Assembly (NCBI RefSeq): GCF_029873475.1
Contig: NZ_CP123499.1
Location: 2,294,001 to 2,358,000, forward strand
Length of the DNA: 64,000 nucleotides
Reading direction: 5' to 3'
DNA from: Arsenophonus sp. aPb
Lineage (GTDB): Bacteria; Pseudomonadota; Gammaproteobacteria; Enterobacterales; Enterobacteriaceae
Below are positions 55,506 through 64,000 of this stretch, piece after piece. The notes beneath the pieces are model-generated. The model saw nothing but the letters and a program-made list of their open reading frames with translations. It did not search any database and was not told the origin of the DNA. Position 1 is the first letter of the stretch; every line of letters begins with the position of its first letter. The position numbers and the translations under genes were made by a program.

Positions 55506-56987
55506 TTAAATTGTTTTTACCGGCTGTTTTTTCCCCTTAATAATTTTCTGCTGCAAAATAGCAATATTTTGTTCATAAGAATTACGATAAACATCATAAT
55601 GGCCGTTACTTTTATTTAAATATATTCGTTTACCCTGATATTTATCTAAATCTTGTTTATGCTGTTGGATAAAGTGCTTTATTTCATCCACAGACTGGCA
55701 ATCGATAGTTAATTTTATTTTTTTATTAATTTTATTTTTATGATTAATAATTTCCAACTTGGTTGTTTGCGTTTTTTCATCTATCGAAATAAATTTTAAT
55801 GATATTCTTTCATCAATTTTTATTTTGTTTTGCTTATCAATAAGTTTAGCTAATGCAATAGTCGAAATTTCATTATCGTTAACCAAAAAACGATTTAACT
55901 GCCTCTCTTTCTGATGATCTTGTTGATGTGCTAGGTGACTCTTTTTAACAAAACTTCCCATGGCAAAAGTGAAATTTCCATCGGCTTGTTTTTCCACTGC
56001 ATAGATAGAAGCAAGCTGATTAAAAAACTCAGTTAATTTTTGTTTATCAGTAAAATGATAAACCCCTGTATTTGAATCAAATAGAGTAAAAATTGGTTTA
56101 TGATTGTTATCATTCTCAATTGTCAGCATCACTGAATGCGCTTTTAAGCCAATATTCAAATAAATACCATCAGAATTAGCTCGGAATCTATCCAATATAT
56201 CAGCAAAAGTTTGAGAAGAAGCTTCTAACAAACAATAACGTTCTATTCCAGTTATATTATCATATCCGATATTATAGTTAGACAGAAAAAATTCAATATC
56301 CTTTGAATATGAATTAATGACATTTGTTTTTGCCTGTTTAAATTTGAGAAGAATATCTTGTATAGATAAAATATTTTCTACTGTACAAATACGCTGCCAT
56401 TCTACATAAATGTCTCTATGCCATTTAAATTGAACCAATTCATTATTTTGATTTATACTTTCTGCATAAAATTTATCAATAAAACAATTAACATCGTTTC
56501 TATTGGTAAAATGCTTACCACCTCTACAAATCTCCATGATATCTTTATTATTTTGATTAATGACTTGCCTTAAATTAACCAATTTTGTTGCATAAAGTAA
56601 TGCATATTTATTAATAAAATTATGCAAATAAATTGCTTCGTTAAGTAAATCATTAATTTTTGCATTAGCATGTAGTTTTTTAGCTTCAATAATGATTTTG
56701 TCATAATCATCCATATCATGTGTAATGGCTAAATTACTTAGCTGATTTAATTCTTTAATTGACTCTAAGAATTTATCACCTTGCACATAGCCACCCTGTG
56801 CAAACTGACACATATACATTAAAGACAGGCCATAACATATTCCTTCATCAATTTGAAAGCGCTTATCAGTTAAATCTAATCTAAAATACTTCTTTTTTAA
56901 TAGTGCTATTTTTTGATTAAAATCTTCAAAAATATGTTTATTTTGACAAAAAATAACATCTGGATTTTTAATTCCATTAATTGACAT
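55506..56987 (-). CDS. YopT-like (peptidase C58) cysteine protease, candidate effector
   Basis: The 493-residue protein has the three-part C58 signature: Cys51 in DEGICYGLSLMYMC, His284 in GLKAHSVMLTI and Asp304 in FTLFDSNTGVYHF. In YopT and AvrPphB the same order Cys - His - Asp occurs in G.C.GLS, HA(V/I) and F.DPN.G contexts. Such enzymes cleave host proteins, e.g. prenylated Rho GTPases for YopT. The catalytic domain covers about 40-345. The last 150 residues are lysine-rich and unassigned (NDNEISTIALAKLI..., KNKINKKIKLTI). There is no Sec signal, consistent with type III or other specialised secretion. RBS AAGGAAG. It lies alone between fau and serA, an accessory insertion in a core gene order. 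The family call rests on motifs only. Confidence 0.78.
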   Translation of the reverse strand: MSINGIKNPDVIFCQNKHIFEDFNQKIALLKKKYFRLDLTDKRFQIDEGICYGLSLMYMCQFAQGGYVQGDKFLESIKELNQLSNLAITHDMDDYDKIIIEAKKLHANAKINDLLNEAIYLHNFINKYALLYATKLVNLRQVINQNNKDIMEICRGGKHFTNRNDVNCFIDKFYAESINQNNELVQFKWHRDIYVEWQRICTVENILSIQDILLKFKQAKTNVINSYSKDIEFFLSNYNIGYDNITGIERYCLLEASSQTFADILDRFRANSDGIYLNIGLKAHSVMLTIENDNNHKPIFTLFDSNTGVYHFTDKQKLTEFFNQLASIYAVEKQADGNFTFAMGSFVKKSHLAHQQDHQKERQLNRFLVNDNEISTIALAKLIDKQNKIKIDERISLKFISIDEKTQTTKLEIINHKNKINKKIKLTIDCQSVDEIKHFIQQHKQDLDKYQGKRIYLNKSNGHYDVYRNSYEQNIAILQQKIIKGKKQPVKTI

Positions 56988-57207
56988 AATAGCTTCCTTA
57001 AAATATATCTTTCCAAGTTAATTAGATAATATTTTAAATAAATTAATATTAGGATGAAACTAATAATAAGCATTTTTTTATAAAATATTACTAATTGATA
57101 GTATTTTATATTGAGAAAAAACACATTAAATATATTAATTAATAAATTATCAACTATACAAATACTCCTCTTTTGTAAAATAAATATATTAATATACAAT
57201 AAAAATC

Positions 57208-57225
57208 AGCCCGCATTAACGGGCT
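57208..57225 (-). terminator. Terminator of serA
   Basis: Stem AGCCCG / CGGGCT with a 6-base loop, 32 bases past the serA stop; on the minus strand GATTTTTATT follows. Confidence 0.75.
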
Positions 57226-57256
57226 ATTTATTAGAAGAATAAATCAGTAAATTTTA

Positions 57257-58498
57257 TCAATACAGCAGGCGTGTACGAATAGTACCAGGTAAAGATTTTA
57301 ATTTTTGTAATAAACTTTTTGCTGTCTTTTCCGGTTGACTTGTAATATCAATCACAACATAACCAATATTTCCCTTAGTTTGCAAATATTGTGCCGCTAT
57401 ATTAATTTCGTCTTCCATAAAGATCTGATTAATACGATTTAACATCCCTGGACGATTTTCATGAATATGTAATAAACGATTAGTCTCTTCTGTGTGGATA
57501 GGTAATGAAACCTCAGGAAAATTAACCGCCGATAAAGTAGAACCATTATCAGAATATTTTGCTAACTTACTAGCCACTTCATGACCAATATTCTCCTGTG
57601 CTTCTTGGGTAGAACCACCAATATGAGGAGTTAAAATAACATTATCAAATCCAATTAACGGCGAGCTAAAAGGATCACCATTACTGGCTGGTTCTTTAGG
57701 AAAGACATCAATTGCTGCACCAGAGATATGCTGACTTTTCAATGCCTCACTTAATGCCGGAATATCCACTACACTACCACGTGAAGCATTGATCAAAATC
57801 GCGCCAGGTTTCATCAAAGTCAGTTGTTCTTTGGCAAACATATTCTTAGTACTTGCTGTTTCAGGAACATGTAAGCTAATTACATCACTCATATTGAGTA
57901 ATTCGGTCATAGTCGGAACTTGGCAAGCGTTACCTAGCGGTAACTTATTTTCAATATCATAGAAATAAACATGCATTCCAATATTTTCAGCTAAGATACC
58001 TAATTGGGTACCAATATGGCCATAACCAATAATACCTAATTTCTTACTTCGTGCTTCATAGCTCCCTTTGGCTTGTTTATTCCATATTCCACGATGCGCT
58101 TTCATACTCGCTTCTGGAATACGACGCAAAAGTAATAATAATTCGCCGAGTACCATTTCTGCCACTGAGCGAGTGTTGGAAAAAGGAGCATTGAAAACCG
58201 GAATACCCCGCTTAGCCGCAGCTTGAATATCAACTTGATTGGTACCAATGCAAAAGCAACCGATTGCAATTAATTTTTCCGCTGCGGCCAAAACTTGTTC
58301 GCTAAGATAAGTGCGGGAGCGAATACCGATAAAATGAACATCAGGGATCACTGCGATTAATTCTTCTGTTGATAATGCACCTTCATGGTATTCAATATTT
58401 TCATAACCGGCTGCCCGCAGATTATTAATTGCACTTTGATGCACTCCCTCTAAAAGCAAAAATTTAATTTTCTGTTTTTGTAAAGATACATTTACCAT
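57257..58498 (-). CDS. serA: D-3-phosphoglycerate dehydrogenase
   Basis: The 413-residue protein has a substrate domain, an NAD-binding domain (LGIIGYGHIGTQLGILAE), catalytic INASRGSVVDI and LTPHIGGSTQEAQENIG, and a C-terminal ACT domain (IHENRPGMLNRINQIF, GYVVIDI) that binds serine for feedback inhibition. First step of serine synthesis from 3-phosphoglycerate. The serA-rpiA-argP order matches E. coli. Confidence 0.97.
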   Translation of the reverse strand: MVNVSLQKQKIKFLLLEGVHQSAINNLRAAGYENIEYHEGALSTEELIAVIPDVHFIGIRSRTYLSEQVLAAAEKLIAIGCFCIGTNQVDIQAAAKRGIPVFNAPFSNTRSVAEMVLGELLLLLRRIPEASMKAHRGIWNKQAKGSYEARSKKLGIIGYGHIGTQLGILAENIGMHVYFYDIENKLPLGNACQVPTMTELLNMSDVISLHVPETASTKNMFAKEQLTLMKPGAILINASRGSVVDIPALSEALKSQHISGAAIDVFPKEPASNGDPFSSPLIGFDNVILTPHIGGSTQEAQENIGHEVASKLAKYSDNGSTLSAVNFPEVSLPIHTEETNRLLHIHENRPGMLNRINQIFMEDEINIAAQYLQTKGNIGYVVIDITSQPEKTAKSLLQKLKSLPGTIRTRLLY

Positions 58499-58733
58499 TG
58501 ACCCATCCTGTCATTAAGATTGCGGCTATCACCGATTTTGGCATACCACCATAACAAAAATTTTTTCAGTAGCAACACTATCGTTTATGCAAACAACAAA
58601 ACTCATCTCAACAAAAAAACCTATAACGAACAAAGAGGAAACTAACCAGGCAAAAGTAAGATTTTTATCATACTAAAACAATTATAATGATATAACTGAC
58701 TAAATTTGATAGTAAAAAAATTTAAATTTAATC

Positions 58734-58753
58734 GAGGCAATAAATATTGCCTC
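58734..58753 (-). terminator. Terminator of rpiA
   Basis: Perfect stem GAGGCAAT / ATTGCCTC with a 4-base loop, followed on the minus strand by an A/T tract with seven T. It lies 32 bases past the rpiA stop. Confidence 0.75.
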
Positions 58754-58785
58754 AATAACCGATCAAGGTTTTAAAAACCAGCAAA

Positions 58786-59454
58786 CTATAGGTTTTTCGC
58801 CGTCAATTTTTCTACTCCAGTTGGTGTTGCCAGCAAAACAATATCCGCCGCGCGATTAGCAAATAAGCCTACCGTAATCACCCCAGCAATTGCATTAATT
58901 TTATTTTCTAACTCAATCGGATCGAGGATCTTTAGATTGTGAACATCAAGAATAACATTACCATTATCCGTAACCACATTTTGCCGATATTCTGGCAGGC
59001 CACCTAACTTTACTAATTCACGAGCGACGTAAGCACGCGCCATCGGAATTACTTCAACGGGTAATGGAAATGCGCCTAAAATATCAACTTGCTTAGATTC
59101 ATCAGCAATAGCGATAAATTGCTTAGCCATTGCAGCGATAACTTTTTCACGCGTCAAAGCCGCTCCACCACCTTTGATCATCATTAAGTCTGGATTAAAT
59201 TCATCAGCACCATCAATATAAATATCCACGCCATCCACCTCATTACTATCAAGAATGGGAATGGCTAATGCGGTTAATTTGTCGGTAGAAGCAACTGAAC
59301 TTGAGACTGCACCTTTGATTAAATGCTTTTGTGTCGCTAAGCTATCAATAAAATGTGCAACGGTAGAGCCTGTACCAACACCAACCACCATATCGGCTTT
59401 GATATATTCCACAGCGGCCCAGCCAACCATTTTTTTTAATTCATCCTGTGTCAT
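58786..59454 (-). CDS. rpiA: Ribose-5-phosphate isomerase A
   Basis: The 222-residue protein has VGVGTGSTVAHFIDSL, VDIYIDGADEFN and MIKGGGAALTREKVIA. It interconverts ribose 5-phosphate and ribulose 5-phosphate. Divergent from argP, 140 bases apart; 287-base gap to serA. Confidence 0.97.
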   Translation of the reverse strand: MTQDELKKMVGWAAVEYIKADMVVGVGTGSTVAHFIDSLATQKHLIKGAVSSSVASTDKLTALAIPILDSNEVDGVDIYIDGADEFNPDLMMIKGGGAALTREKVIAAMAKQFIAIADESKQVDILGAFPLPVEVIPMARAYVARELVKLGGLPEYRQNVVTDNGNVILDVHNLKILDPIELENKINAIAGVITVGLFANRAADIVLLATPTGVEKLTAKNL

Positions 59455-59594
59455 AATTAGTTGCCTTATTATTTTTTATTGCTAAAACCTACTAATTAAT
59501 TAGTATAACGAAATTTCCCCGGCTATCGATTGGAAAAATATTGCATAGTAAGATATAGAATAACATCTGAATTGAATTCTAAAGAGATTTTTTC

Positions 59595-60515
59595 GTGATT
59601 AAACGCCCTGACTATCGAGCACTACAAGCACTGGATACTGTGATCCGTGAACGTGGCTTTGAGCGCGCAGCGCAAAAGTTATGTATCACTCAATCTGCCG
59701 TTTCTCAAAGAATTAAGCAGCTTGAAAACCTATTTGGTCAGCCATTATTGGTAAGAACGATCCCTCCTCAACCAACTGAGCAAGGACAAAAACTACTTGC
59801 TCTGTTACATCAAGTTGAATTATTGGAAGAGCAATGGCTTGGTGACGAAAACAGTGGCGCAACCCCGTTGCTGCTATCAATGGCGGTCAATGCTGATAGT
59901 TTAGCAACCTGGTTTCTGCCTGCTCTCAATCCAGTACTACATGACACGCCTATTCGCCTTAATATTCAAGTCGAAGATGAAACCCGGACGCAGGAGCTGT
60001 TACGTAGAGGAGAAGTCGTTGGCGCGATTAGTATTCAATCAGAGCCCTTGCCTGGCTGCCTAGTAGATAAACTGGGTGCGCTAGATTATCTATTCGTTTC
60101 GTCACCCACATTTGCTGAGCGCTATTTTCCTACTGGGGTGACAAAAACCTCACTATTAAGAACGCCGGCTGTTGCTTTTGATCATCTGGATGATATGCAT
60201 CAAGCTTTTGTTCAACAGAATTTTAACCTATCGCCGGGTAGTGTTCCTTGCCATATTGTGAACTCATCAGAGGCTTTTGTTCAACTTGCCAAGCAAGGCT
60301 CAACTTGTTGTATGATCCCACATTTACAAATTATCAATGAATTAAATTCAGGCCAACTAGTCGATCTTACTCCCGGACTATATCAGCGTAGAATGCTATA
60401 CTGGCACCGCTTTTCCCCTGAAAGCAGGACAATGAAAAAAGTGACTGACGCCCTAGTAAAAACCGGACGCCAGCTATTAAAACAAGAAGATAATAATGTA
60501 GAAAACAACAAGTAA
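59595..60515 (+). CDS. argP: LysR-type regulator ArgP (IciA)
   Basis: The 306-residue protein has an N-terminal winged helix (ALDTVIRERGFERAAQKLCI, TQSAVSQRIKQLENLFGQ) and a LysR effector-binding domain. The start may be the GTG at 59595 (GTGATTAAACGCCCTGAC). ArgP senses lysine and arginine and controls transport and lysine-synthesis genes in E. coli. The E. coli followers yggE, argO and mscS are absent here. Confidence 0.95.
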   Translation: MIKRPDYRALQALDTVIRERGFERAAQKLCITQSAVSQRIKQLENLFGQPLLVRTIPPQPTEQGQKLLALLHQVELLEEQWLGDENSGATPLLLSMAVNADSLATWFLPALNPVLHDTPIRLNIQVEDETRTQELLRRGEVVGAISIQSEPLPGCLVDKLGALDYLFVSSPTFAERYFPTGVTKTSLLRTPAVAFDHLDDMHQAFVQQNFNLSPGSVPCHIVNSSEAFVQLAKQGSTCCMIPHLQIINELNSGQLVDLTPGLYQRRMLYWHRFSPESRTMKKVTDALVKTGRQLLKQEDNNVENNK

Positions 60516-61126
60516 CGTTTCAATGCAAACACAACGTCAATTTGGTCGGAAAATCAATACACTGTTGTTCATCAGTTTGATTGCTGGCAGCGGCAGCTAC
60601 CATTTGTATCATCGCCTTCATTTTTCGCATTAAATAAGGAGTTGCATCAGGTACCCGATTAATTAATACTATAGACTTTACCTAATTTAACATTAAATCC
60701 TAATGCTACGACCTCGCTTGCGCATTGTCATTGCCTAATTACATACTTTATACTAATTTGAACACCTAATTTGAGTTAAATATTTCAGTGATAGAGCATC
60801 AGTTAAATTCTTTTTCAATGAAAAACTTAAATTCTAATAGTTTTTCTTTTATTAATTTATTTTATGAGCTCTTTTTATTTATTGTTAAACTAGCTAGTAA
60901 ATTATTTCAATAAAAAATAAAAAAATGATAAGTAATTAAAAAAATTATTGTAATATAATAAATATAATTAATTGAAAAAATAACTTGTTGTATTTATTAT
61001 TAGAAAAAACATTCAATCATACTATATAAAAAATTAATTTTCATTTTATTATAGTTAATAAAAATAGTGAAAAGCAAAGAAAATACTTCTTTGCTTTAAT
61101 CATATTATAAGAATAGTTAATTTTGT
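60516..61126. other. Intergenic region after argP
   Basis: 611 bases. A 36-codon frame (60523-60633, MQTQRQFGRKINTLLF...) lies right after argP and could be a small membrane peptide or chance. The rest is AT-rich and empty except for the terminator at 61071-61097. Confidence 0.5.
61071..61097 (-). terminator. Terminator of the RTX-repeat gene
   Basis: Perfect 11-bp stem AAAGCAAAGAA / TTCTTTGCTTT with a 5-base loop; on the minus strand TTTTCACTATTTTT follows. It lies 30 bases past the stop codon. Confidence 0.78.
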
Positions 61127-64000
61127 TTAATAACTATACTGCGATGCGACAAAAATATTTTGTTCAACTCCATTGTTAATAAAATCAATCAAATTTAATG
61201 ATGCTCTGTCTTTTTCTTTATTAAAAGCTGATAGTTTATCGATCAAGATATTTATGCTATCACTATCCAGATAATTACCATTATTTATTCCTGCATAAAT
61301 TTTTATTTTATCTTCATTCGCTACTGCATTTTTAATAGTAATACTGGATTTCTTATCTTTTGATTTAATAAGATAATCTTGTTGGTTATCCGCTATATAG
61401 TATCGTATATTCCCATCAGAAAAATAGTGATCAAAATTTTGAATATAAATCGTATCAGAACCACCAGCACAATTAATAGTTACATGCCCAACTTGATGAT
61501 TAATAAATATTGCATTGTTACCTTTACCGCCATTAATTTCATCATTTCCATTGATAGTAATAATAGTATCATCACCTATACCACTATTAACAATATCATT
61601 CCCTTCACCTGGTAAAATAATATTATGGCCTTTTGCGGTAACAACTATATCATCTCCTATTCCAGCATCAATAATATTATTGCCATTTATCACTGTCACC
61701 AAATCATCTCCAGGGCCAGCATTAATTATATTATCGCGTCCACTTAAGTCAGTAATAATATCATCACCGGCCATAGTATCTAATCGATTTTCATTTAAGC
61801 GATAACCTACTGGTAACTCAATTATATCATGACCTGACGTTGGTTCTTTAATTGCAATTATTGGAACAATTTTATTTTCGCCTTTTTTTAATGACATCAT
61901 AAAACATTGCTGATTTTTATCCTGTACAATGATATTTTTTATTTCTTTTTTAGGTAAATTCTTAAAAACAATATTAGCAATTTTGCCAACTTTATCTTTA
62001 TGAATAAGACGTTCACCATCAAATTCAAAATCATAGCCACTATATTCTTGTATTGCGATAATAATCTTATCTTTACTATCAAAACTATTTTTTACTTTAC
62101 TAAAATCAAAAATAATATCTTCATTAAGATTGAAAGTAGTATCAGCTTCAGGAGAATTTTTTAATGCCATGCTCTTAATAAGATAGAAATCATTACCTTT
62201 TGAAACATAAATATAATACTGTGCAGCCAGAGCAATAATCTGATCATCATTATCACCAATAATAGTCATCCCTTCTGATGTTAAAAATTTTGCCATAACT
62301 TTAATGCCAGTAGGCATTTTATAAATATCTTTGCTAAAAACCTTAAAACTATTACGCGCAAAATTAACTTCAACATCATTGGTATAGACATTTCCTTCAT
62401 TGGGATATTTTGGTCTAACATATGTCGCTTTAAAATATTCAGTTGGATTTCTATTTTTATCTGTTTTTGAAACTAATATAGGTGACAGTAAAAAGCTATC
62501 TTGACATTTCACATTATATTCATGATTTGTAAAATAGTTGCCTTTTTCATCCTGTGCATAAACGTTTTTTAATCTAATTACGATATTACTTATTATGTTA
62601 TTTTTAACAAATTTGGCGTTATTGATAATTTCAATTTCAATAACAATATCATTACCCGATCTGGAAACAGATTTTATTTCATTAATATCATAATCCAGGT
62701 AAACCACACTCTGTTGATTAATATTTCGATGACTGTCATCAATGACAATTTGTGCATTATAAGAATAGCCGTTTTTAAAGCGAAACTTTGGATTGGTTGT
62801 AGAGGCAATTTCTTCACTATTATTCGTATCAGCAAAAACAAAAGCGCCTTTTATTGGATCCCAATGCTGATATTGCAAATTATCATCGGCAAATATCTCA
62901 ATATGATCTTGCCAGTTATAGCGCTTAATCCGATAAACATCATGACCTTCACCACCATCAGCAATGCCTTGAGTTAAAATTAAAGTATCATTACCTTTAC
63001 CACCATACAATTTATCATTACCTAGATTACCATCTAAAACATTATCCCGTGCATCACCAACAATAATATCGGCACTATTCGCTACTACGGTTACATTTTC
63101 CATGTTTTTGATGGTGGCAAGCAGCTGTGATTGCTTAAATGAAGAGGATTTTTCATTATCATAATTATCAATAGCATACTGGTGATTATCGATCGCCCAA
63201 ATCTCTTCTTGCGCTAAATTAACCAATACACCATCCTGTATGGTAAAGCTATCCTTATCAAACCCCTGTAAATTAGTACTATTTTTTTCTATATCAACAT
63301 TGGAATTAGATTTAATTACTGGTAATTGATTAATAATTATAGAATTACTACCTGCATATCCATCTAAATATCGTGTCTCATTCGGATAATGTGCATCAAA
63401 ATTTAATACGAAAGTATCATTTTTCTCACCACCGAAAAAAACTTTATTACCGTTATAGATCTCAAATCTATTTTTATACTGTTTAAAACCAACAATGGTA
63501 TCATTACCATTAGCCGTGTTAAAAATAATACCTGCATTCTCTCCTGCTAGTGACAACTGATATTGTAGCTGATTTCTATCAAGAGGAATGGACTTAACCT
63601 CTTCCTTGTCAGTTAAATAAATAAATTGCGTATTTTTTTCAATATAAGAATAAATCGATGCTATTTTTTTTCCTGTCAGATAAAAATCCAAATCCTTTCT
63701 TTCTGGATCAAATATAAAAGTTTCATTGCTTGTTGAACTCATTACTGGGGCGTAATTTTTTATTACGACAGATTCGGCTGCATATTTATCAGGATATACC
63801 GTGGTAATTCTGCTAACTTCATCTTCGGTAAATCGGTATTTAGGATAAGTGAAGAAAGAATTACCCAAAGTTTTATCGCCTATAGTGCCCTCCAAAAGGG
63901 ACATATCAAGGTAATTGTAATTTTCTGTTGTTTGTTCATGGGCAGAAATTTGTATTTTAGAACCATTTAATTTTTCAAGAGTTAATACTTTTGCTTGCTC
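61127..64000 (-). CDS. RTX-repeat protein, C-terminal part (start beyond right edge)
   Basis: The frame is open from the window edge; an internal Met at 63904 is not the start because coding sequence continues upstream (QAKVLTLEKLNGSKI). At least 957 residues are visible. Calcium-binding RTX nonapeptides (GGxGxDxxx) occur in two clusters: LDGNLGNDKLYGGKGNDTL near 62990-63060 and a longer array at 61480-61790 (GDDIITDL, GPGDDLV, GIGDDIV, GEGNDIV, GIGDDTII, GGKGN). Between them are beta-rich segments. The C-terminus after the array resembles the tail of type I-secreted proteins but is not diagnostic. It could be the end of a large RTX or Mcf-like toxin; the N-terminal activity lies outside the window. 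Confidence 0.8.
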   Translation of the reverse strand, partial: EQAKVLTLEKLNGSKIQISAHEQTTENYNYLDMSLLEGTIGDKTLGNSFFTYPKYRFTEDEVSRITTVYPDKYAAESVVIKNYAPVMSSTSNETFIFDPERKDLDFYLTGKKIASIYSYIEKNTQFIYLTDKEEVKSIPLDRNQLQYQLSLAGENAGIIFNTANGNDTIVGFKQYKNRFEIYNGNKVFFGGEKNDTFVLNFDAHYPNETRYLDGYAGSNSIIINQLPVIKSNSNVDIEKNSTNLQGFDKDSFTIQDGVLVNLAQEEIWAIDNHQYAIDNYDNEKSSSFKQSQLLATIKNMENVTVVANSADIIVGDARDNVLDGNLGNDKLYGGKGNDTLILTQGIADGGEGHDVYRIKRYNWQDHIEIFADDNLQYQHWDPIKGAFVFADTNNSEEIASTTNPKFRFKNGYSYNAQIVIDDSHRNINQQSVVYLDYDINEIKSVSRSGNDIVIEIEIINNAKFVKNNIISNIVIRLKNVYAQDEKGNYFTNHEYNVKCQDSFLLSPILVSKTDKNRNPTEYFKATYVRPKYPNEGNVYTNDVEVNFARNSFKVFSKDIYKMPTGIKVMAKFLTSEGMTIIGDNDDQIIALAAQYYIYVSKGNDFYLIKSMALKNSPEADTTFNLNEDIIFDFSKVKNSFDSKDKIIIAIQEYSGYDFEFDGERLIHKDKVGKIANIVFKNLPKKEIKNIIVQDKNQQCFMMSLKKGENKIVPIIAIKEPTSGHDIIELPVGYRLNENRLDTMAGDDIITDLSGRDNIINAGPGDDLVTVINGNNIIDAGIGDDIVVTAKGHNIILPGEGNDIVNSGIGDDTIITINGNDEINGGKGNNAIFINHQVGHVTINCAGGSDTIYIQNFDHYFSDGNIRYYIADNQQDYLIKSKDKKSSITIKNAVANEDKIKIYAGINNGNYLDSDSINILIDKLSAFNKEKDRASLNLIDFINNGVEQNIFVASQYSY

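Noticed and set aside
60523..60633. 36-codon frame right after argP (MQTQRQFGRK...)
   Set aside because: No ribosome binding site and no recognised family; mentioned only as a possibility in the intergenic entry.

Overview
The window is an AT-rich chromosomal segment of a gammaproteobacterium of the order Enterobacterales. A chain of core genes keeps the order known from E. coli: xerD-dsbC-recJ-prfB-lysS, fldB, ygfX-sdhE, ygfZ, gcvT, ubiI-ubiH-pepP-ygfB, zapA, 6S RNA, fau, serA, rpiA, argP. Low GC, long AT-rich spacers, missing neighbours (gcvH/gcvP, yqfA/B, bglA) and very large toxin-like genes suggest an insect-associated symbiont, most like Arsenophonus. The genus is an inference; the order is well supported by synteny and the proteins.

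Region 1 (1-27 kb, minus strand) is a toxin array. Three giant paralogues lie in tandem (called A, B, C below). Each has a long N-terminal leucine-rich-repeat (LRR) region of the YopM/SspH/IpaH type, with three internal copies of the helical cap of type III LRR effectors. This is followed by a cysteine autoprotease domain (peptidase C80) and a TcdA/TcdB-type translocation domain. This is the layout of large clostridial toxins with LRRs in place of the glucosyltransferase. A runs off the left edge. B is split by a -1 frameshift in a run of ten A. C is intact. An NlpC/P60 lipoprotein gene lies upstream of C, and a truncated copy of its 3' end lies between B and C, which reveals the duplication unit.

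Region 2 (27-42 kb) holds a small secreted protein, a secreted GH36-like glycosidase, queH, and the conserved lysS-prfB-recJ-dsbC-xerD block (prfB has its programmed frameshift). Two accessory genes, a GH39-like glycosidase and an S8 subtilase, sit between xerD and fldB.

Region 3 (42-55.5 kb) is mostly core: fldB, ygfX-sdhE, ygfZ, gcvT, ubiI, ubiH, pepP, ygfB, zapA, ssrS and fau. Where gcvH and gcvP are expected there is a block of three unrecognised genes, two of them diverged paralogues, and about 870 bases without a gene.

Region 4 (55.5-64 kb) has a YopT-like (C58) cysteine protease, then serA, rpiA and argP, and at the right edge the C-terminal part of a large RTX-repeat protein.

Overall, a conserved housekeeping backbone is interrupted at gene-order breakpoints by candidate host-interaction genes: self-delivering LRR toxins, a cell-wall hydrolase, glycosidases, proteases and an RTX protein.
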